DNA of 64,000 nt from Salinirussus salinus. Its GTDB lineage: Archaea > Halobacteriota > Halobacteria > Halobacteriales > Haloarculaceae. The translations under genes and the position numbers were made by a program. The notes beneath the pieces were generated by a model. The model was not told where the DNA came from. It saw only the letters and a program-made list of their open reading frames with translations, and searched no databases. The first letter of the stretch is position 1, and each line of letters starts with the position of its first letter. Of this stretch, positions 1-9,175 are shown in pieces. Location: assembly GCF_009831455.1 (NCBI RefSeq), contig NZ_WOWO01000004.1, positions 558,001-622,000 on the forward strand, read 5' to 3'.

Positions 1-267
1 GCCTCCCCAACTCGCCCCCGGTAGTTGACGAAATCGCGAAGCGACGAACTGCTCCCCGAGAGCATGGAAGCTCGGCATTAATCCAGGTCGTTTGCTCGTC
101 TGTGGGGAAGTTGGCCTCCTCCACTTTCACTCGGTATCTGGGGTGTCTCAGTGGCCAAATTTGGGTTATAAATGCAGCTTAGAGCCATCCAACACCGTGT
201 AGAGCGACCTTTCAGAGCTTTCACTCGGCCCGAGGTGTGTGTCCCCCACCCCCGCGGTACACCGTCA
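1..267 (-). other. Left-edge intergenic region, possible start of a further minus-strand gene
   Basis: Seen: minus-strand ATG codons at 78 and 65 open reading frames that run off the left edge, and a TATA-like TTTATAA lies near 165-175. The sequence TTTCACTCGG occurs twice (near 125-138 and 218-230). The region follows the VirB4 gene in the operon direction, so a further gene of the same transcript, or a new transcript, is plausible. The frame cannot be decided from 65-78 bases, and no product can be named. Confidence 0.3.
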
Positions 268-2397
268 CTACCGTCTGCGGTTCACTCTACGCGAGCCAGT
301 CGCGGCTCCGTTCCGTCTGCTTCCCTGATCAAGGCTGTCAGTCGACTCCTCGTCCTTCCCACCATCCAATGCCTCCGAAGACGCCCCTGCCCGATTCTGA
401 CCCTGCCCGTCGATTACTCGCGCCTCGGCATCACTCGCCCGAACTCTCACCGGGAACCACCCCTCCTGGTCGATCCCGACCAACGCCTCTGAGTACCCCT
501 CCTCTTCCTTGCCGGGCTTCGCTGTCTTCACCCAATCCACTTGCCGGTCGTTCAGGTCGAACCACTGGCCAATTTTCTCGCCCTCCTCGTTGACCCGATG
601 CAACACCGTCACCGAACAGAGATTGGCGATCGTCTGTGCTTCCGGCGTCAGCGTGAATTCCCCACCGGTCTGGGTGATGAACTCCAGACTCAACTCGAAA
701 TGCCGGCTGTGCCGGACGGCCGTCTCCAGGAAGTCCAGCGAGACGGCGTCGTTCATCAGATAGTGGGCTTCGTCAATACAGAAGACGACCTTCTTCTCGG
801 TCTGTTTGGCGCGCTCGTAGACACTGTTGAACAACACCTGCATCATGAGACTCGTCTCCGCCCGCCCCTGGGCACCCTCCTCTTGATGCAAGTCCAGGTA
901 GAGGGCTTTTGAGGAGAGCTCGAACTCGGATTGTTTCGCGAGGTTGGCCAACTCACCATCCTCACGGAAGGACGGCCGCAAATCCTTCAGCAACGATTGG
1001 GCATCCCGCCGGACAGCCGTCTGCTCGCCGTCAGTGACGTAGCCATAGGATTCCGGCTCGTCGGCCATTCCCTCCAGCACAGCAATCACGTCCTGGATGG
1101 TCGGCGATTCCCGACCATGCGTCGACGGGTCGCGGGTGATCCCGCGAGAGTCATACGCTTCTTGCACAGCCCGCCGCAGCGTCTGACTGCGCTCGCCGAG
1201 AGAGTGGTCTGCCACGTGGTCGAAAAACGTCCCGAAGAAGGTCATCACCCAGGTGATCTGCTCGCCCCACGGGTCGATGTCCTTCACCGCTCCGAGCACG
1301 TCCTCGGGTGTCGGCTGGATCTCCAGAGGATTCAATCCCCGGCGGCCACCGACGGTGACACGCTCGGCACCGAGCGCTTCGGCCACGCTCGCGAACCCCC
1401 GCATCGGGTCGAGCATGATGATGAGCGTCTCCTCGTCGAACATCGCTCGGCGCAATAACCGCAATTTCGTCGCGAACGACTTCCCCGCACCCAGGCGCCC
1501 GATAACCATCGCACAGTACCCCGTGTCCCGCTCGAAGCGGTCGAGGATGAGTGGACTCGCGTTCAACGCGTAGGTCCCGTACTCGATACCGGGCTCGGCG
1601 AAGGCTCCAGCCACGAAGGGAAACATCGCACCTACGGCCCCACCGAGCATCGGCGTCTGACTGTTGAGTGTCTCGGTACACTCGTCACACGCCACCGGAC
1701 TCGCGGCTGTAAAGGCCTGCAACTGTGCCAGCCGCGGAACGATCGGTGTCAGGTTGGTCGGTGCCTGGCGCCCGGTCGTGGCCACGGCATCGGTGGCAAG
1801 CTCCTCTTTCGTATCGCCGCGGACAGTCAGATACATCGAGACGTCGAAGGCTTGCATCGCAGTGTTCCGGAGGACGTCGTACATCTCCTGGTGGTCCTCG
1901 AGGTCGCGCTGGACACCCCGGGCACTCGCCCGGTGTTTCTCCTGGAGGTACTCGTTGTCGGCCTCCAAGTCCTCGATCTTGTTCTCGAGGGAGTTCAGCG
2001 TCGCCTGCGTGTCCCGCGGGTCGATGTGGATGCTGATGTCCGTCTCTCGTGTCTCCGCCGCAGCATACAGTGGCTCCAGAAAGCCATCAGCAGGCGCGTC
2101 AGGGAACTCCCCGACCCAGACGGTCTGTGCCCAGCCACCCTCGGTCTGGACCGCACTGGCTTGCTCTGTGAGCCCCGAGGGCGAGACGATCGTCTTGTGG
2201 ATGTCGGGAACCTCACCGAGTGATGTCCCGGTCGCTTCGTAGTCGACGTTCAGCGTCGCGTCTGTCGACGCTGCCCCTCTGTCCCCGGACTCCCCCTGTA
2301 CATTATCCTCATCCTCGTGTTCCGCGCTCGAATCAGGGTCTTCCGGGTCTGTACCATTCTCGGTCGTGCCCCTCCCGGGGAGTAAGTCCCGAATCAT
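268..2397 (-). CDS. VirB4-family ATPase of a type IV secretion / conjugation system
   Basis: 709 residues. VirB4 ATPases power assembly of the type IV secretion channel at the inner face of the membrane. Seen: a Walker A motif GRLGAGKS at about 300-307, a Walker B strand VVFCIDEAHYL at about 536-546, a coiled-coil-like stretch at 135-165, and Asp/Glu-rich, low-complexity ends. The helicase-like ATPase core therefore fills residues 280-660. The start ATG overlaps the stop of the upstream gene by four bases (ATGA), so translation is coupled. It is the last clear gene of a five-gene operon that also encodes VirB2-, VirB6- and VirB4-N-like proteins. HerA/VirD4 ATPases are the alternative family, but the conserved Asp-Glu-Ala-His Walker B and operon context favour VirB4. 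Confidence 0.88.
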   Translation of the reverse strand: MIRDLLPGRGTTENGTDPEDPDSSAEHEDEDNVQGESGDRGAASTDATLNVDYEATGTSLGEVPDIHKTIVSPSGLTEQASAVQTEGGWAQTVWVGEFPDAPADGFLEPLYAAAETRETDISIHIDPRDTQATLNSLENKIEDLEADNEYLQEKHRASARGVQRDLEDHQEMYDVLRNTAMQAFDVSMYLTVRGDTKEELATDAVATTGRQAPTNLTPIVPRLAQLQAFTAASPVACDECTETLNSQTPMLGGAVGAMFPFVAGAFAEPGIEYGTYALNASPLILDRFERDTGYCAMVIGRLGAGKSFATKLRLLRRAMFDEETLIIMLDPMRGFASVAEALGAERVTVGGRRGLNPLEIQPTPEDVLGAVKDIDPWGEQITWVMTFFGTFFDHVADHSLGERSQTLRRAVQEAYDSRGITRDPSTHGRESPTIQDVIAVLEGMADEPESYGYVTDGEQTAVRRDAQSLLKDLRPSFREDGELANLAKQSEFELSSKALYLDLHQEEGAQGRAETSLMMQVLFNSVYERAKQTEKKVVFCIDEAHYLMNDAVSLDFLETAVRHSRHFELSLEFITQTGGEFTLTPEAQTIANLCSVTVLHRVNEEGEKIGQWFDLNDRQVDWVKTAKPGKEEEGYSEALVGIDQEGWFPVRVRASDAEARVIDGQGQNRAGASSEALDGGKDEESTDSLDQGSRRNGAATGSRRVNRRR

Positions 2398-3401
2398 TGA
2401 ATCATTGAAGTCGTGCGGAGGACGTCGTCTGGCGTCCCATAGACGAGGTCAGTCCCAGTCCAGTACTCGGCGACGAGTTGTGCGAGGGCTGTCGCGGGAA
2501 CGCGCTGTGTGCCACAGCCCTGGATGTTGCGTACGCCCTGAGCGACGCGCTCGCGTCGGTCAGTCAACTCCGCCAGCATCGCGGCCCGTTCCTCGGCAGC
2601 CGTGGGCGCCGTCCAGATGTCGACGACGAACCCAAGCACTGGCACTCCGGTGAGGCGGTCGAGCAGACTCGCCCGCTCGTAACGCACCTCGTCTGGACTC
2701 ACTGGGACCAGAACGTAGTGATCCCGGATGGTCATCTGCCGGTCGGCCAGCTCCTGTTCGTACCACGCCACGTACTCGCTGATGAGCCCCTGCAACTGTG
2801 CGTTCCCGACCACGTCGGGGTCGCCCAACCGCTCCTCGTAGCGCCCGACGTACTCTTCGGTGGGAAACGATTGCGTCGTCGAGAAGATCTCGATGGGGAA
2901 CTCCAGAGTCGTGTTGACGAAGTCGGCGAACGCCTCGCTCGTCTGGCGCCACTCTTCGTCGGTCGCAAGCGCCATCGTCGGCGGCGATACCTGGACGGCA
3001 CCGACGACGGTCCCATCGGTCCGCTCGATGGCCTCGTGTTCGGGGTACAGCCGCTCGACCTTCGTGTATGCCTTGGCGTCCTCGTGGGCCAGTTCGGTCT
3101 GGCTGCGGTGATAGCCCACGAACATACGTAGCCACTCCAGGCTCGTGACGTAGCCTGGCGTGAGGTAGACGAAGACTGCGCCGACGGCGATTGCAATGGC
3201 CGCGAGTGGGATAGTCAGTGACGAGACGGCAATCCCAGCGACCGTCAGCGAGGGCGGCACGAGTACCTGCGTCACCAGGATTACCAGTGCCCCAGGTATC
3301 CCCGCGACGGCTAGGTCGGTCAGTGAGTACGTCCCGAGCAGTTGTGTGTCGGTCCCCAGCGCTTTCGGCACCCGCTTGGATGGGTCTTGTGTGCTACTCA
3401 T
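2394..3401 (-). CDS. Membrane-anchored VirB4 N-terminal-like (VirB3/VirB4-N) protein
   Basis: 335 residues. Two hydrophobic segments at about 25-55 and 58-85 are followed by a soluble alpha/beta domain to the end. In many archaeal and bacterial systems the VirB3 membrane anchor and the VirB4 N-terminal domain form one unit. Here they appear as a separate gene directly before the VirB4 ATPase, overlapping it by four bases and overlapping the upstream VirB6-like gene by four bases. Seen: the soluble part has phrases such as HYVLVPVSPDEVRYE, like the VirB4 N-terminal region. No nucleotide-binding motif is present. Inference: it anchors or docks the ATPase to the membrane channel. The family assignment rests on topology and position rather than on a diagnostic motif. 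Confidence 0.65.
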   Translation of the reverse strand: MSSTQDPSKRVPKALGTDTQLLGTYSLTDLAVAGIPGALVILVTQVLVPPSLTVAGIAVSSLTIPLAAIAIAVGAVFVYLTPGYVTSLEWLRMFVGYHRSQTELAHEDAKAYTKVERLYPEHEAIERTDGTVVGAVQVSPPTMALATDEEWRQTSEAFADFVNTTLEFPIEIFSTTQSFPTEEYVGRYEERLGDPDVVGNAQLQGLISEYVAWYEQELADRQMTIRDHYVLVPVSPDEVRYERASLLDRLTGVPVLGFVVDIWTAPTAAEERAAMLAELTDRRERVAQGVRNIQGCGTQRVPATALAQLVAEYWTGTDLVYGTPDDVLRTTSMIQ

Positions 3402-4807
3402 CGGGTATCAGACTGCGAATCATCGCTGTCGGTCGACTTGCGAGACGGCTCGGTCCGGGGGTCGCGTAGTGGATCACGGCTACGCTGGCGAACTCCATCG
3501 CTCCCAGCACCGCTGTTGCTCCCATCGTCACTACCACTGTCGACGCTGCCGCCACCCCCGTTGCCACCCCCCCCTGACCCACCCGTCTCAGGACCGAGCA
3601 CGTTGCGGACCCGCGTGCCGGCCGACCGAAGACGCTGGCCGGTCGCGTGGGCCCGCGAATCGCCAGAGTCGATGACGTACTGGCCGCCTGTTGTCGCCGC
3701 TGGCTCGTTCCGTAGCCCTCGGCTGAAGTTCTGTCCGCCCTGGCGTCCCGTTTGGATTCGCTGGCGACCGCCCGCGGCTCGTCCCTGGGCACGCTGTGCG
3801 GACATATACCTGGACGTCCGGTCGGCCATGAAGAACAGTGCCCCCGCCTGCCAGAACAGGATGAACGGCGAGAGGACCGCCAGCAACGGGATAATCAATG
3901 CGGTCAGCCACGCCCCGAATCCACCGGCCGATGGCCCGACACTGGTGCCGAGGAGGTCGCCCAACCGGAACAGTAGCGCCACGGGAATCGTCATGAACAG
4001 AAAGGGGACGTAGAATCCCGCGAGCTTCTTCATGAAACCCGAAGCCAGCCGGAACGGGCCGATGCCCGGAATCCAGAACACGATCAACAGCGGCATCAAC
4101 AGGACGAAAAGATACAGCGTGAGCTGGCGAGCCAGATAGATCAACCCGATGAGGATGAACAGGACGAAATTCGCCGTCAGAGCGATGACCGTCCCGAGGA
4201 CGCCCATACTCGAAAACGAGAGCGTCTGGAAGACCGTGATGTCCGCGACTGCGGGCACGAGAAATCCCGCGAGGGTGTCCATGAACCGCAGGGAGATCGC
4301 GGCGATCCACCACCACGACAGGAGCCCCAGCAGCCCGGCAAAGGCTCGCTTTTTCAGCTTCGACCGGTGGTACCCGCTGAAGAGGTGGCTGGTCGACTCG
4401 AGGAAGATGACGACGCCGATAACGAGCCCGAACAGCGTCAGGCTCAGCGGGAACGTCGTCTGCCAGTAGTACTCGTAAATCGCTGGCCACGCGTCGTTCG
4501 TCGGGGCACGAAAGACGGCATCCGGATTGGGCGTCCCGACGACCGTCTGGAGGACCGCATCACCGTGCTCTTCGATAACGCTGCGGATCGGGCTGAAGAG
4601 GATCCGGAGCACCTCTTGAATCGCGCCGGTGATGATATCCCCGAGCCCACTGTGGACGAGCAAACGGTCGCCGTGGAGTGTCTCTCCTATCCCTGCAAGC
4701 TGGGCTACGACGGCGACGGTCCCAGCGAGCGCGATGACGGCGCGAGTGACCCCTTGTCTGCACCGTTGTGGGAAAACTCTCCTCACAGCCCCCTCCAGGG
4801 TGGCCAA
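3398..4807 (-). CDS. VirB6/TrbL-like polytopic membrane protein
   Basis: 469 residues with about six to seven hydrophobic segments between residues 15 and 325 (for example 123-143, 160-178, 205-232, 235-255, 270-292 and 300-328). A hydrophilic tail rich in Gly, Ser and Asp (residues 345-469) includes a GGSGGGG-type linker. VirB6/TrbL proteins form the inner-membrane channel of type IV secretion systems and have this topology. The gene overlaps both neighbours (4 bases downstream, 25 bases with the secreted-protein gene upstream). The long acidic Ser/Gly tail is typical of haloarchaeal versions. The call rests on topology and operon position; no enzymatic motif is visible. Confidence 0.72.
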   Translation of the reverse strand: MATLEGAVRRVFPQRCRQGVTRAVIALAGTVAVVAQLAGIGETLHGDRLLVHSGLGDIITGAIQEVLRILFSPIRSVIEEHGDAVLQTVVGTPNPDAVFRAPTNDAWPAIYEYYWQTTFPLSLTLFGLVIGVVIFLESTSHLFSGYHRSKLKKRAFAGLLGLLSWWWIAAISLRFMDTLAGFLVPAVADITVFQTLSFSSMGVLGTVIALTANFVLFILIGLIYLARQLTLYLFVLLMPLLIVFWIPGIGPFRLASGFMKKLAGFYVPFLFMTIPVALLFRLGDLLGTSVGPSAGGFGAWLTALIIPLLAVLSPFILFWQAGALFFMADRTSRYMSAQRAQGRAAGGRQRIQTGRQGGQNFSRGLRNEPAATTGGQYVIDSGDSRAHATGQRLRSAGTRVRNVLGPETGGSGGGGNGGGGSVDSGSDDGSNSGAGSDGVRQRSRDPLRDPRTEPSRKSTDSDDSQSDTR

Positions 4808-6501
4808 ATGTTCCGGCTAGTGATTCGGTCGATGAGGTAGACCGCCAGCAGGAACAGCACGACTGGGATGAGTATGGCGAAGAGCCGTGATATCAACGCC
4901 AGCGCACCGCCCTGCAGGACGACTGTATCTGTGGATGCGGTGTAGCCCACTGATTCGAGCCACCAATCTCCGGGCTCGTACCGCGCCGAGACCCCACCGA
5001 GCGGTCTATTGACCGTTACTGTGACGGTGCCGGTAACGGTGGTGTTCACCCGTTCGCCGTTGACGACCAGCCAGCCGCTTCGCGGAACGGTCGCGATCGG
5101 TGTTCCTGTCTGACCGTCCCGGAAATGGGCACGAACCGTGACCGTCTCCTCTGTCTCGTTGAGAACCTGCAGCGTTAGGTTGCTCTGGCGGATGGGGATT
5201 TGAGAGAATGCGTCCGTTGACCGAGTAACTGTTACGCCGCGCACCAGCCCACCAGCCTGGACGACATCCAGCGGTTTTGATGTCGCTACACGGGCGGCGA
5301 TCCCGTAACTAGCTGTATACGGTTCTTCCATCAGATCCAATCGGACGTTTTCAGGCAGTGTGGGTGGCCTGACTGTCTCGCCGTACGATCCGAGGATCGT
5401 GACGTTGCGCACCGGAACAGCCGTCGGGCCGGTCTCAATTGGATAGGCGTTGAGCTGGAGTGGATGAGCTGGGGAGTGTGCCGTTTGATTCCCCTCACTC
5501 CTGCTGTGGACCAGTTGATCCCACTCCGTATCACGAGCTGAATAGAACCGCCAGACCCCGCGAACTTCCCCCTCAGGAATGCGGAATCCAAGCCAGGGCT
5601 GGTTCTTGTAGACGGCGAGACCTAAGTCCCCGTTTGGATACCGTCCGACGAATCCAGAGACTTTCAATTCGTATTCGGTTACTCGTTGGGAGGCAGCGAC
5701 TGTCGCCTGGTCTGTGATGATCTCTGTTGAGGTGGTATCCCAGTCTTCACACTCACCAGTCTCGTTTCGAGTAGTACAGCGCTTGATCCGTCGCTCTACC
5801 TCTGCTGACACCGTTGCTCGGAGTGTCAGTCGGTGGTCTGAGCCTGTATTATTACTCAGGTCATAGGCGAGTGTTGGTGTGTGGTTGCCTTGGTTTCGTG
5901 TCTCGGGGACACCATCAACGAAGAGCATCGTACTCTCGACACGGTGGTCACTCAGTGACCACACCGTCTGTCGGTCACCGGAAATACTAGTCTCCGGAAC
6001 CGCCACCCGATAGTCCACGACACCGCGGAGCGTCCCGTTGGATGCGACGTAGAATGGCGTCTTGTTGGGAGAGATCCTAGCCCGTGTCGACGGCTGGATG
6101 GCGAAGATATCCGCGTACGCGTCCTTGATGAAGCGCTCGTCAGTTAGCGTCGCATTCGGTGGGTGGATCGACACCGAGGCGTCCGTCCCGGGAAACTCCC
6201 GATGGTCGCCACGATTCCATTTCTCGACGGCTGCCGGTGGGGAATCGTACGGGATGTCTGTCCCGGTCGCGAGTTGTTCACGGTCCGACCCGTCGGGGAT
6301 CGTTGCATCGCTCCCGACCTTGTCCTCGTCGTTCGACCACAGCCCGTGGAAACTCTCGTTGGAGACGTTGTGGTCGGTACTGTTGGGTGGATGTGCGGCC
6401 GTCGTCCCGACCAATGTCGCAGCAAACAGCACAGCCACGACGCCGACCACGAGCAGCAAGCTGAGTTCAGGTCCCCACTTCCTGTGTGCCTCAGAACCCA
6501 C
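4783..6501 (-). CDS. Large secreted, C-terminally anchored conjugation-associated protein
   Basis: 572 residues. Seen: an N-terminal signal-like hydrophobic segment (about 12-35), a long extracellular region with many Asn-X-Ser/Thr sites (sites for archaeal N-glycosylation), a Cys pair in the CTTRNETGEC stretch near 240-250 that could form a disulfide, and a C-terminal membrane segment (about 535-560) with a short basic cytoplasmic tail. It sits between the VirB2-like and VirB6-like genes, overlapping each (11 and 25 bases). Inference: a surface component for cell-cell contact or mating-pair stabilisation, or part of the outer channel. I do not recognise a named family. Confidence 0.6.
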   Translation of the reverse strand: MGSEAHRKWGPELSLLLVVGVVAVLFAATLVGTTAAHPPNSTDHNVSNESFHGLWSNDEDKVGSDATIPDGSDREQLATGTDIPYDSPPAAVEKWNRGDHREFPGTDASVSIHPPNATLTDERFIKDAYADIFAIQPSTRARISPNKTPFYVASNGTLRGVVDYRVAVPETSISGDRQTVWSLSDHRVESTMLFVDGVPETRNQGNHTPTLAYDLSNNTGSDHRLTLRATVSAEVERRIKRCTTRNETGECEDWDTTSTEIITDQATVAASQRVTEYELKVSGFVGRYPNGDLGLAVYKNQPWLGFRIPEGEVRGVWRFYSARDTEWDQLVHSRSEGNQTAHSPAHPLQLNAYPIETGPTAVPVRNVTILGSYGETVRPPTLPENVRLDLMEEPYTASYGIAARVATSKPLDVVQAGGLVRGVTVTRSTDAFSQIPIRQSNLTLQVLNETEETVTVRAHFRDGQTGTPIATVPRSGWLVVNGERVNTTVTGTVTVTVNRPLGGVSARYEPGDWWLESVGYTASTDTVVLQGGALALISRLFAILIPVVLFLLAVYLIDRITSRNIWPPWRGL

Positions 6502-6937
6502 AGCTGGTGCCTCCGACGACGACGTTGTTGAGGATGAACTGGACGATCTCCGTCCCGAGCGGGGCGACGATCACTCCCCAGAGCAACCCCTGCATCTGGA
6601 CGGACCGCAAGTCCTTCTTGCGGTCCGACCGCCGCACGACGGGCATCGCGACCGTAGCACCCAACGCAAGTACCCCACCGACGAGCGGACCGCCGAACTG
6701 GATGATCGTGAAGAGGTTCTGGATCGTCCCGGCCATTTCTGTCTGACAGAACGCAGTCCCCGGCCCGGATCCACCTGACTGCGCGGCGACTGGATCCGTA
6801 CTGAAGGCAAGAAGCGTGCCGACCAACGCGACCGTTAGCGCGTGTTGTTGGAGGATACGTACCGCATTTGCTGCGATAGTCTCCAGGTGAACCAACCGTA
6901 ACACATCGTTAGCCATCACTTGCCCTACCCTGACCAC
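6491..6937 (-). CDS. VirB2/TrbC-like small membrane (pilin-like) protein
   Basis: 148 residues. Seen: an N-terminal hydrophobic segment ending in a signal-peptidase-like PVAAQS site (about 33-54), then two membrane segments (about 70-97 and 115-140) separated by a short basic loop with RRSDRKKD. Two Cys residues flank the mature part (AFCQ and TSCGF). This signal plus two-helix layout is that of VirB2/TrbC conjugative pilins. It is the first gene of the overlapping secretion operon, and its stop overlaps the next start by 11 bases. Inference: the filament or channel subunit. A simple two-helix membrane protein of other function cannot be excluded by topology alone. Confidence 0.62.
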   Translation of the reverse strand: MVRVGQVMANDVLRLVHLETIAANAVRILQQHALTVALVGTLLAFSTDPVAAQSGGSGPGTAFCQTEMAGTIQNLFTIIQFGGPLVGGVLALGATVAMPVVRRSDRKKDLRSVQMQGLLWGVIVAPLGTEIVQFILNNVVVGGTSCGF

Positions 6938-6992
6938 CTGCGATAAACGGCTAGCAAATCTAGAGTTCTCTAGAGTGCTCGAAACCTCGTGA

Positions 6993-7093
6993 GCCGCCTC
7001 GGAGTCAAGTGGTTCGAGAATCTGAGATTCTCGTCCTCACGGAAATCCCCGATTTCCGTACGACCTCCAGGCACTCGGTCTGCCACGCTTGTA
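6993..7093 (-). promoter_or_regulatory. Two-hairpin conserved element, copy A (leader of the secretion operon)
   Basis: Seen: two adjacent perfect hairpins, 7015-7033 (stem of 8, loop of 3) and 7039-7059 (stem of 9, loop of 3), inside a block of about 100 bases. A second copy lies at 19,619-19,720. The flanks GTCAAGTGGTTCGAGA and CACTCGGTCTGC are shared, but both stems differ by paired, compensating changes. It lies just upstream of the VirB2-like gene (start 6,937), so it may be an RNA leader or operator for that operon. Confidence 0.6.
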
Positions 7094-7111
7094 GAAAGAA
7101 CATACCCCGAA

Positions 7112-8494
7112 CTAGAGGATGACGTCCATCTCGTTCAGTCCAAGCAGTGACCAGCTGTCGCTTACGTCGTCAGCCAGTCCGTCAACGAATCCACTCTTCG
7201 AGAACAGCGCGAATTCTTCGTCTCGTGCGTCTGGTCCCCAACGAACCCGCTCAGCTTTCTCGCGTAGCTGTGACACGAGCGCGTGACCGACTGGCTCACT
7301 TGTCCACTTGCATTCAGCAAACAGAATCCGGTCAGCATCCGGGGCGAGCCCGACGATGTCGATCTCGTCTTCCCCGTACCACCACCGCCCGACCTCGGAA
7401 TATGGCCCGAGTTCGCCATGTCGAATCTTTTCCCATATAGCCTCCTGACAGACATCCTCGAACGTCGTTGCAACGTGGTCGGGGAGGTTCGGCTCGATCG
7501 TTCCCTCGTAGACGACAGCGGGCGCCTCTTCGATACTGGAACGATTGGGTTCGACGAACCGAAACCAAAATCGGAGGAACTCGTCGGCGACTTGATACCG
7601 CGACCGTTTGGATTGCTTGGCTGACGCGGTTACGGGGACCTCGCGGCCGATAAGCCGGAGGCGCCGAAGGGTCTGAAGGTACTTCGACAGCGGGCCGGCG
7701 TCGATACTGGTCGCTCCCGAGATTTCGTTGGGCGTCGTGTGCCCCGTTGCGATTGCCTCGAGAATACTCATGTACCGTGCGGGGCTCCGGAGTTCAGTGC
7801 GGAGCAGGAACTCCGGTTCGTTGTAGAGGACGGCCGTCGGCGAGAGAATCTGTGCCTGGATGTTCTTCTTGAGAGGGAGTTCGTAGTCGAAGAGGGTGAG
7901 ATACATCGGGGTGCCACCGGTGACGGCATACGACCGAATTGCTTCCTCAAGGTCGTATGCGATGACGTCACGGGCCTGCTGGAAGGCAAACGGCTGCACA
8001 TCGATCTGTCCCGTGCGACGGCCGTACAACGGGCTTTCGTGACCGAGCACCTCGGATTCCATCGTACTCACGCTGGACCCACACAGTATAAGGATCGAGT
8101 CCGTCCCCTGAAGTTGCTTATCGACGAATGATTGGAGATATGATGGAATCGAATCGTTTTCCTCCACTAGGTAGGGAAATTCGTCGATAGCGACGACGAG
8201 TTGTTCGGTCGCGAGCTTTTCGCCGAGGTAGTCGAAGGCGTCGTCCCAGCCGTCGATGCGTGGAACACGGTCGTCGAAGTACTCGGCAACTTTCTCGACG
8301 AACTTCTCGCGCTGTCGGTGTTCAGTCTCCTGGGCAGCCAGGAAGTAGATATGTGGCCGATCCCCACAAAATTCCTTGGTAAGTTCGGTTTTCCCGACGC
8401 GACGTCGCCCGTAGACGACGTAGAGGTCGTGGCCCTGTGACTCGAACGCCGTTTCGAGCCCATCGAGTTCGTCTCCCCGGTCGTAGAAGGTCAT
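7112..8494 (-). CDS. Archaeal ATPase with C-terminal DUF234 (nuclease-like) domain
   Basis: 460 residues, the usual length for archaeal ATPase (PF01637) plus DUF234 proteins. Seen: Walker A GRRRVGKTEL at about 29-38, Walker B VVAIDEFPYL at about 98-107, a winged-helix region near 245-290, and a C-terminal stretch EIDIVGLAPD followed by FAECKW, the D...E-x-K pattern of PD-(D/E)XK nuclease folds. Family members are common in archaeal mobile DNA; their role is not firmly known. It is transcribed in the same direction as the secretion operon but is separated from it by the hairpin element, so it is probably an independent unit. An AT-rich run just before the start (8,495-8,525) could hold its promoter. 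Confidence 0.85.
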   Translation of the reverse strand: MTFYDRGDELDGLETAFESQGHDLYVVYGRRRVGKTELTKEFCGDRPHIYFLAAQETEHRQREKFVEKVAEYFDDRVPRIDGWDDAFDYLGEKLATEQLVVAIDEFPYLVEENDSIPSYLQSFVDKQLQGTDSILILCGSSVSTMESEVLGHESPLYGRRTGQIDVQPFAFQQARDVIAYDLEEAIRSYAVTGGTPMYLTLFDYELPLKKNIQAQILSPTAVLYNEPEFLLRTELRSPARYMSILEAIATGHTTPNEISGATSIDAGPLSKYLQTLRRLRLIGREVPVTASAKQSKRSRYQVADEFLRFWFRFVEPNRSSIEEAPAVVYEGTIEPNLPDHVATTFEDVCQEAIWEKIRHGELGPYSEVGRWWYGEDEIDIVGLAPDADRILFAECKWTSEPVGHALVSQLREKAERVRWGPDARDEEFALFSKSGFVDGLADDVSDSWSLLGLNEMDVIL

Positions 8495-8845
8495 ACTCTA
8501 AATAATGATTATTGCGATAATGACTTGTATCTTCCTCCTGGGACCCACCGTCACCCAGACTTCCGTGAGCTGGTGGTCGCTCCGCACGGTATGGTAAGTG
8601 CTGTGCTACCACTCTCGGAACTGGGAGTGAGACACTCCGAAGGAACGGCCTCGGAATCGCAATGCGACTCTGAACGCTTTCCCGGGTACGATGCGGTGGC
8701 ACACATATGCAGCGTGAAAGATTCTGGGGCCAGCCGAAGTTGCGACTGACGCTCTCAATGCATATGGTGTGAGCGGTCCAAGAGCAGTCTCTCCAGAACC
8801 AGCCTGAGCCATACATTTTTGCTGCAGTAGTACTATCGTATTACC
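8495..8845. other. Intergenic region between divergent genes
   Basis: 351 bases without a convincing gene. The left end is AT-rich (promoter side of the DUF234 ATPase), and the right end has a TATA-like run before the RHH gene at 8,846. The near-palindrome TGCAGTAGTACTATCGTA at about 8,822-8,840 sits just upstream of the antitoxin start and may be its operator. Nothing else is recognised. Confidence 0.4.
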
Positions 8846-9175
8846 ATGAAGTACGCGAATGTCAGCGTGAAGTTCCCCCAAGAACTCGATACCGAGCTTG
8901 AACGGTTCCTCGAGGAGACCGGCGTCTACACCAATAAAAGCGAGTTCATCAAAGAAGCAGTCCGCAGCCACCTCAGGGACTTGAACCGCGAACCCGCAAT
9001 CTCGGCGCTTCGCCTCGAACAGTTCTTAGCGCAAGCCGAACAGGATTCTCTCTCCGACGAGGACCTCCACGCCCGACTCGCTGACCTCCAGCAGCACGTC
9101 GACCACGCCGAGTTGGCAGACGCCGTCGAGACAGCGCGCGAATCGACTGCTGACGAGTACAGTGAGCAGGCGTGA
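8846..9175 (+). CDS. Ribbon-helix-helix (CopG-type) antitoxin
   Basis: 109 residues. The first 45 residues have the RHH pattern: a beta strand YANVSVKFP, a helix ELDTELERFLEE, then TNKSEFIKEAVRSHL. The rest is a charged helical tail that would wrap the toxin. RHH antitoxins bind their toxin and repress their own operon. The stop codon overlaps the GTG start of the downstream PIN gene by four bases, the typical arrangement of a VapBC-like pair. The ATG follows an AT-rich region, consistent with a short or absent leader. Confidence 0.82.
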   Translation: MKYANVSVKFPQELDTELERFLEETGVYTNKSEFIKEAVRSHLRDLNREPAISALRLEQFLAQAEQDSLSDEDLHARLADLQQHVDHAELADAVETARESTADEYSEQA

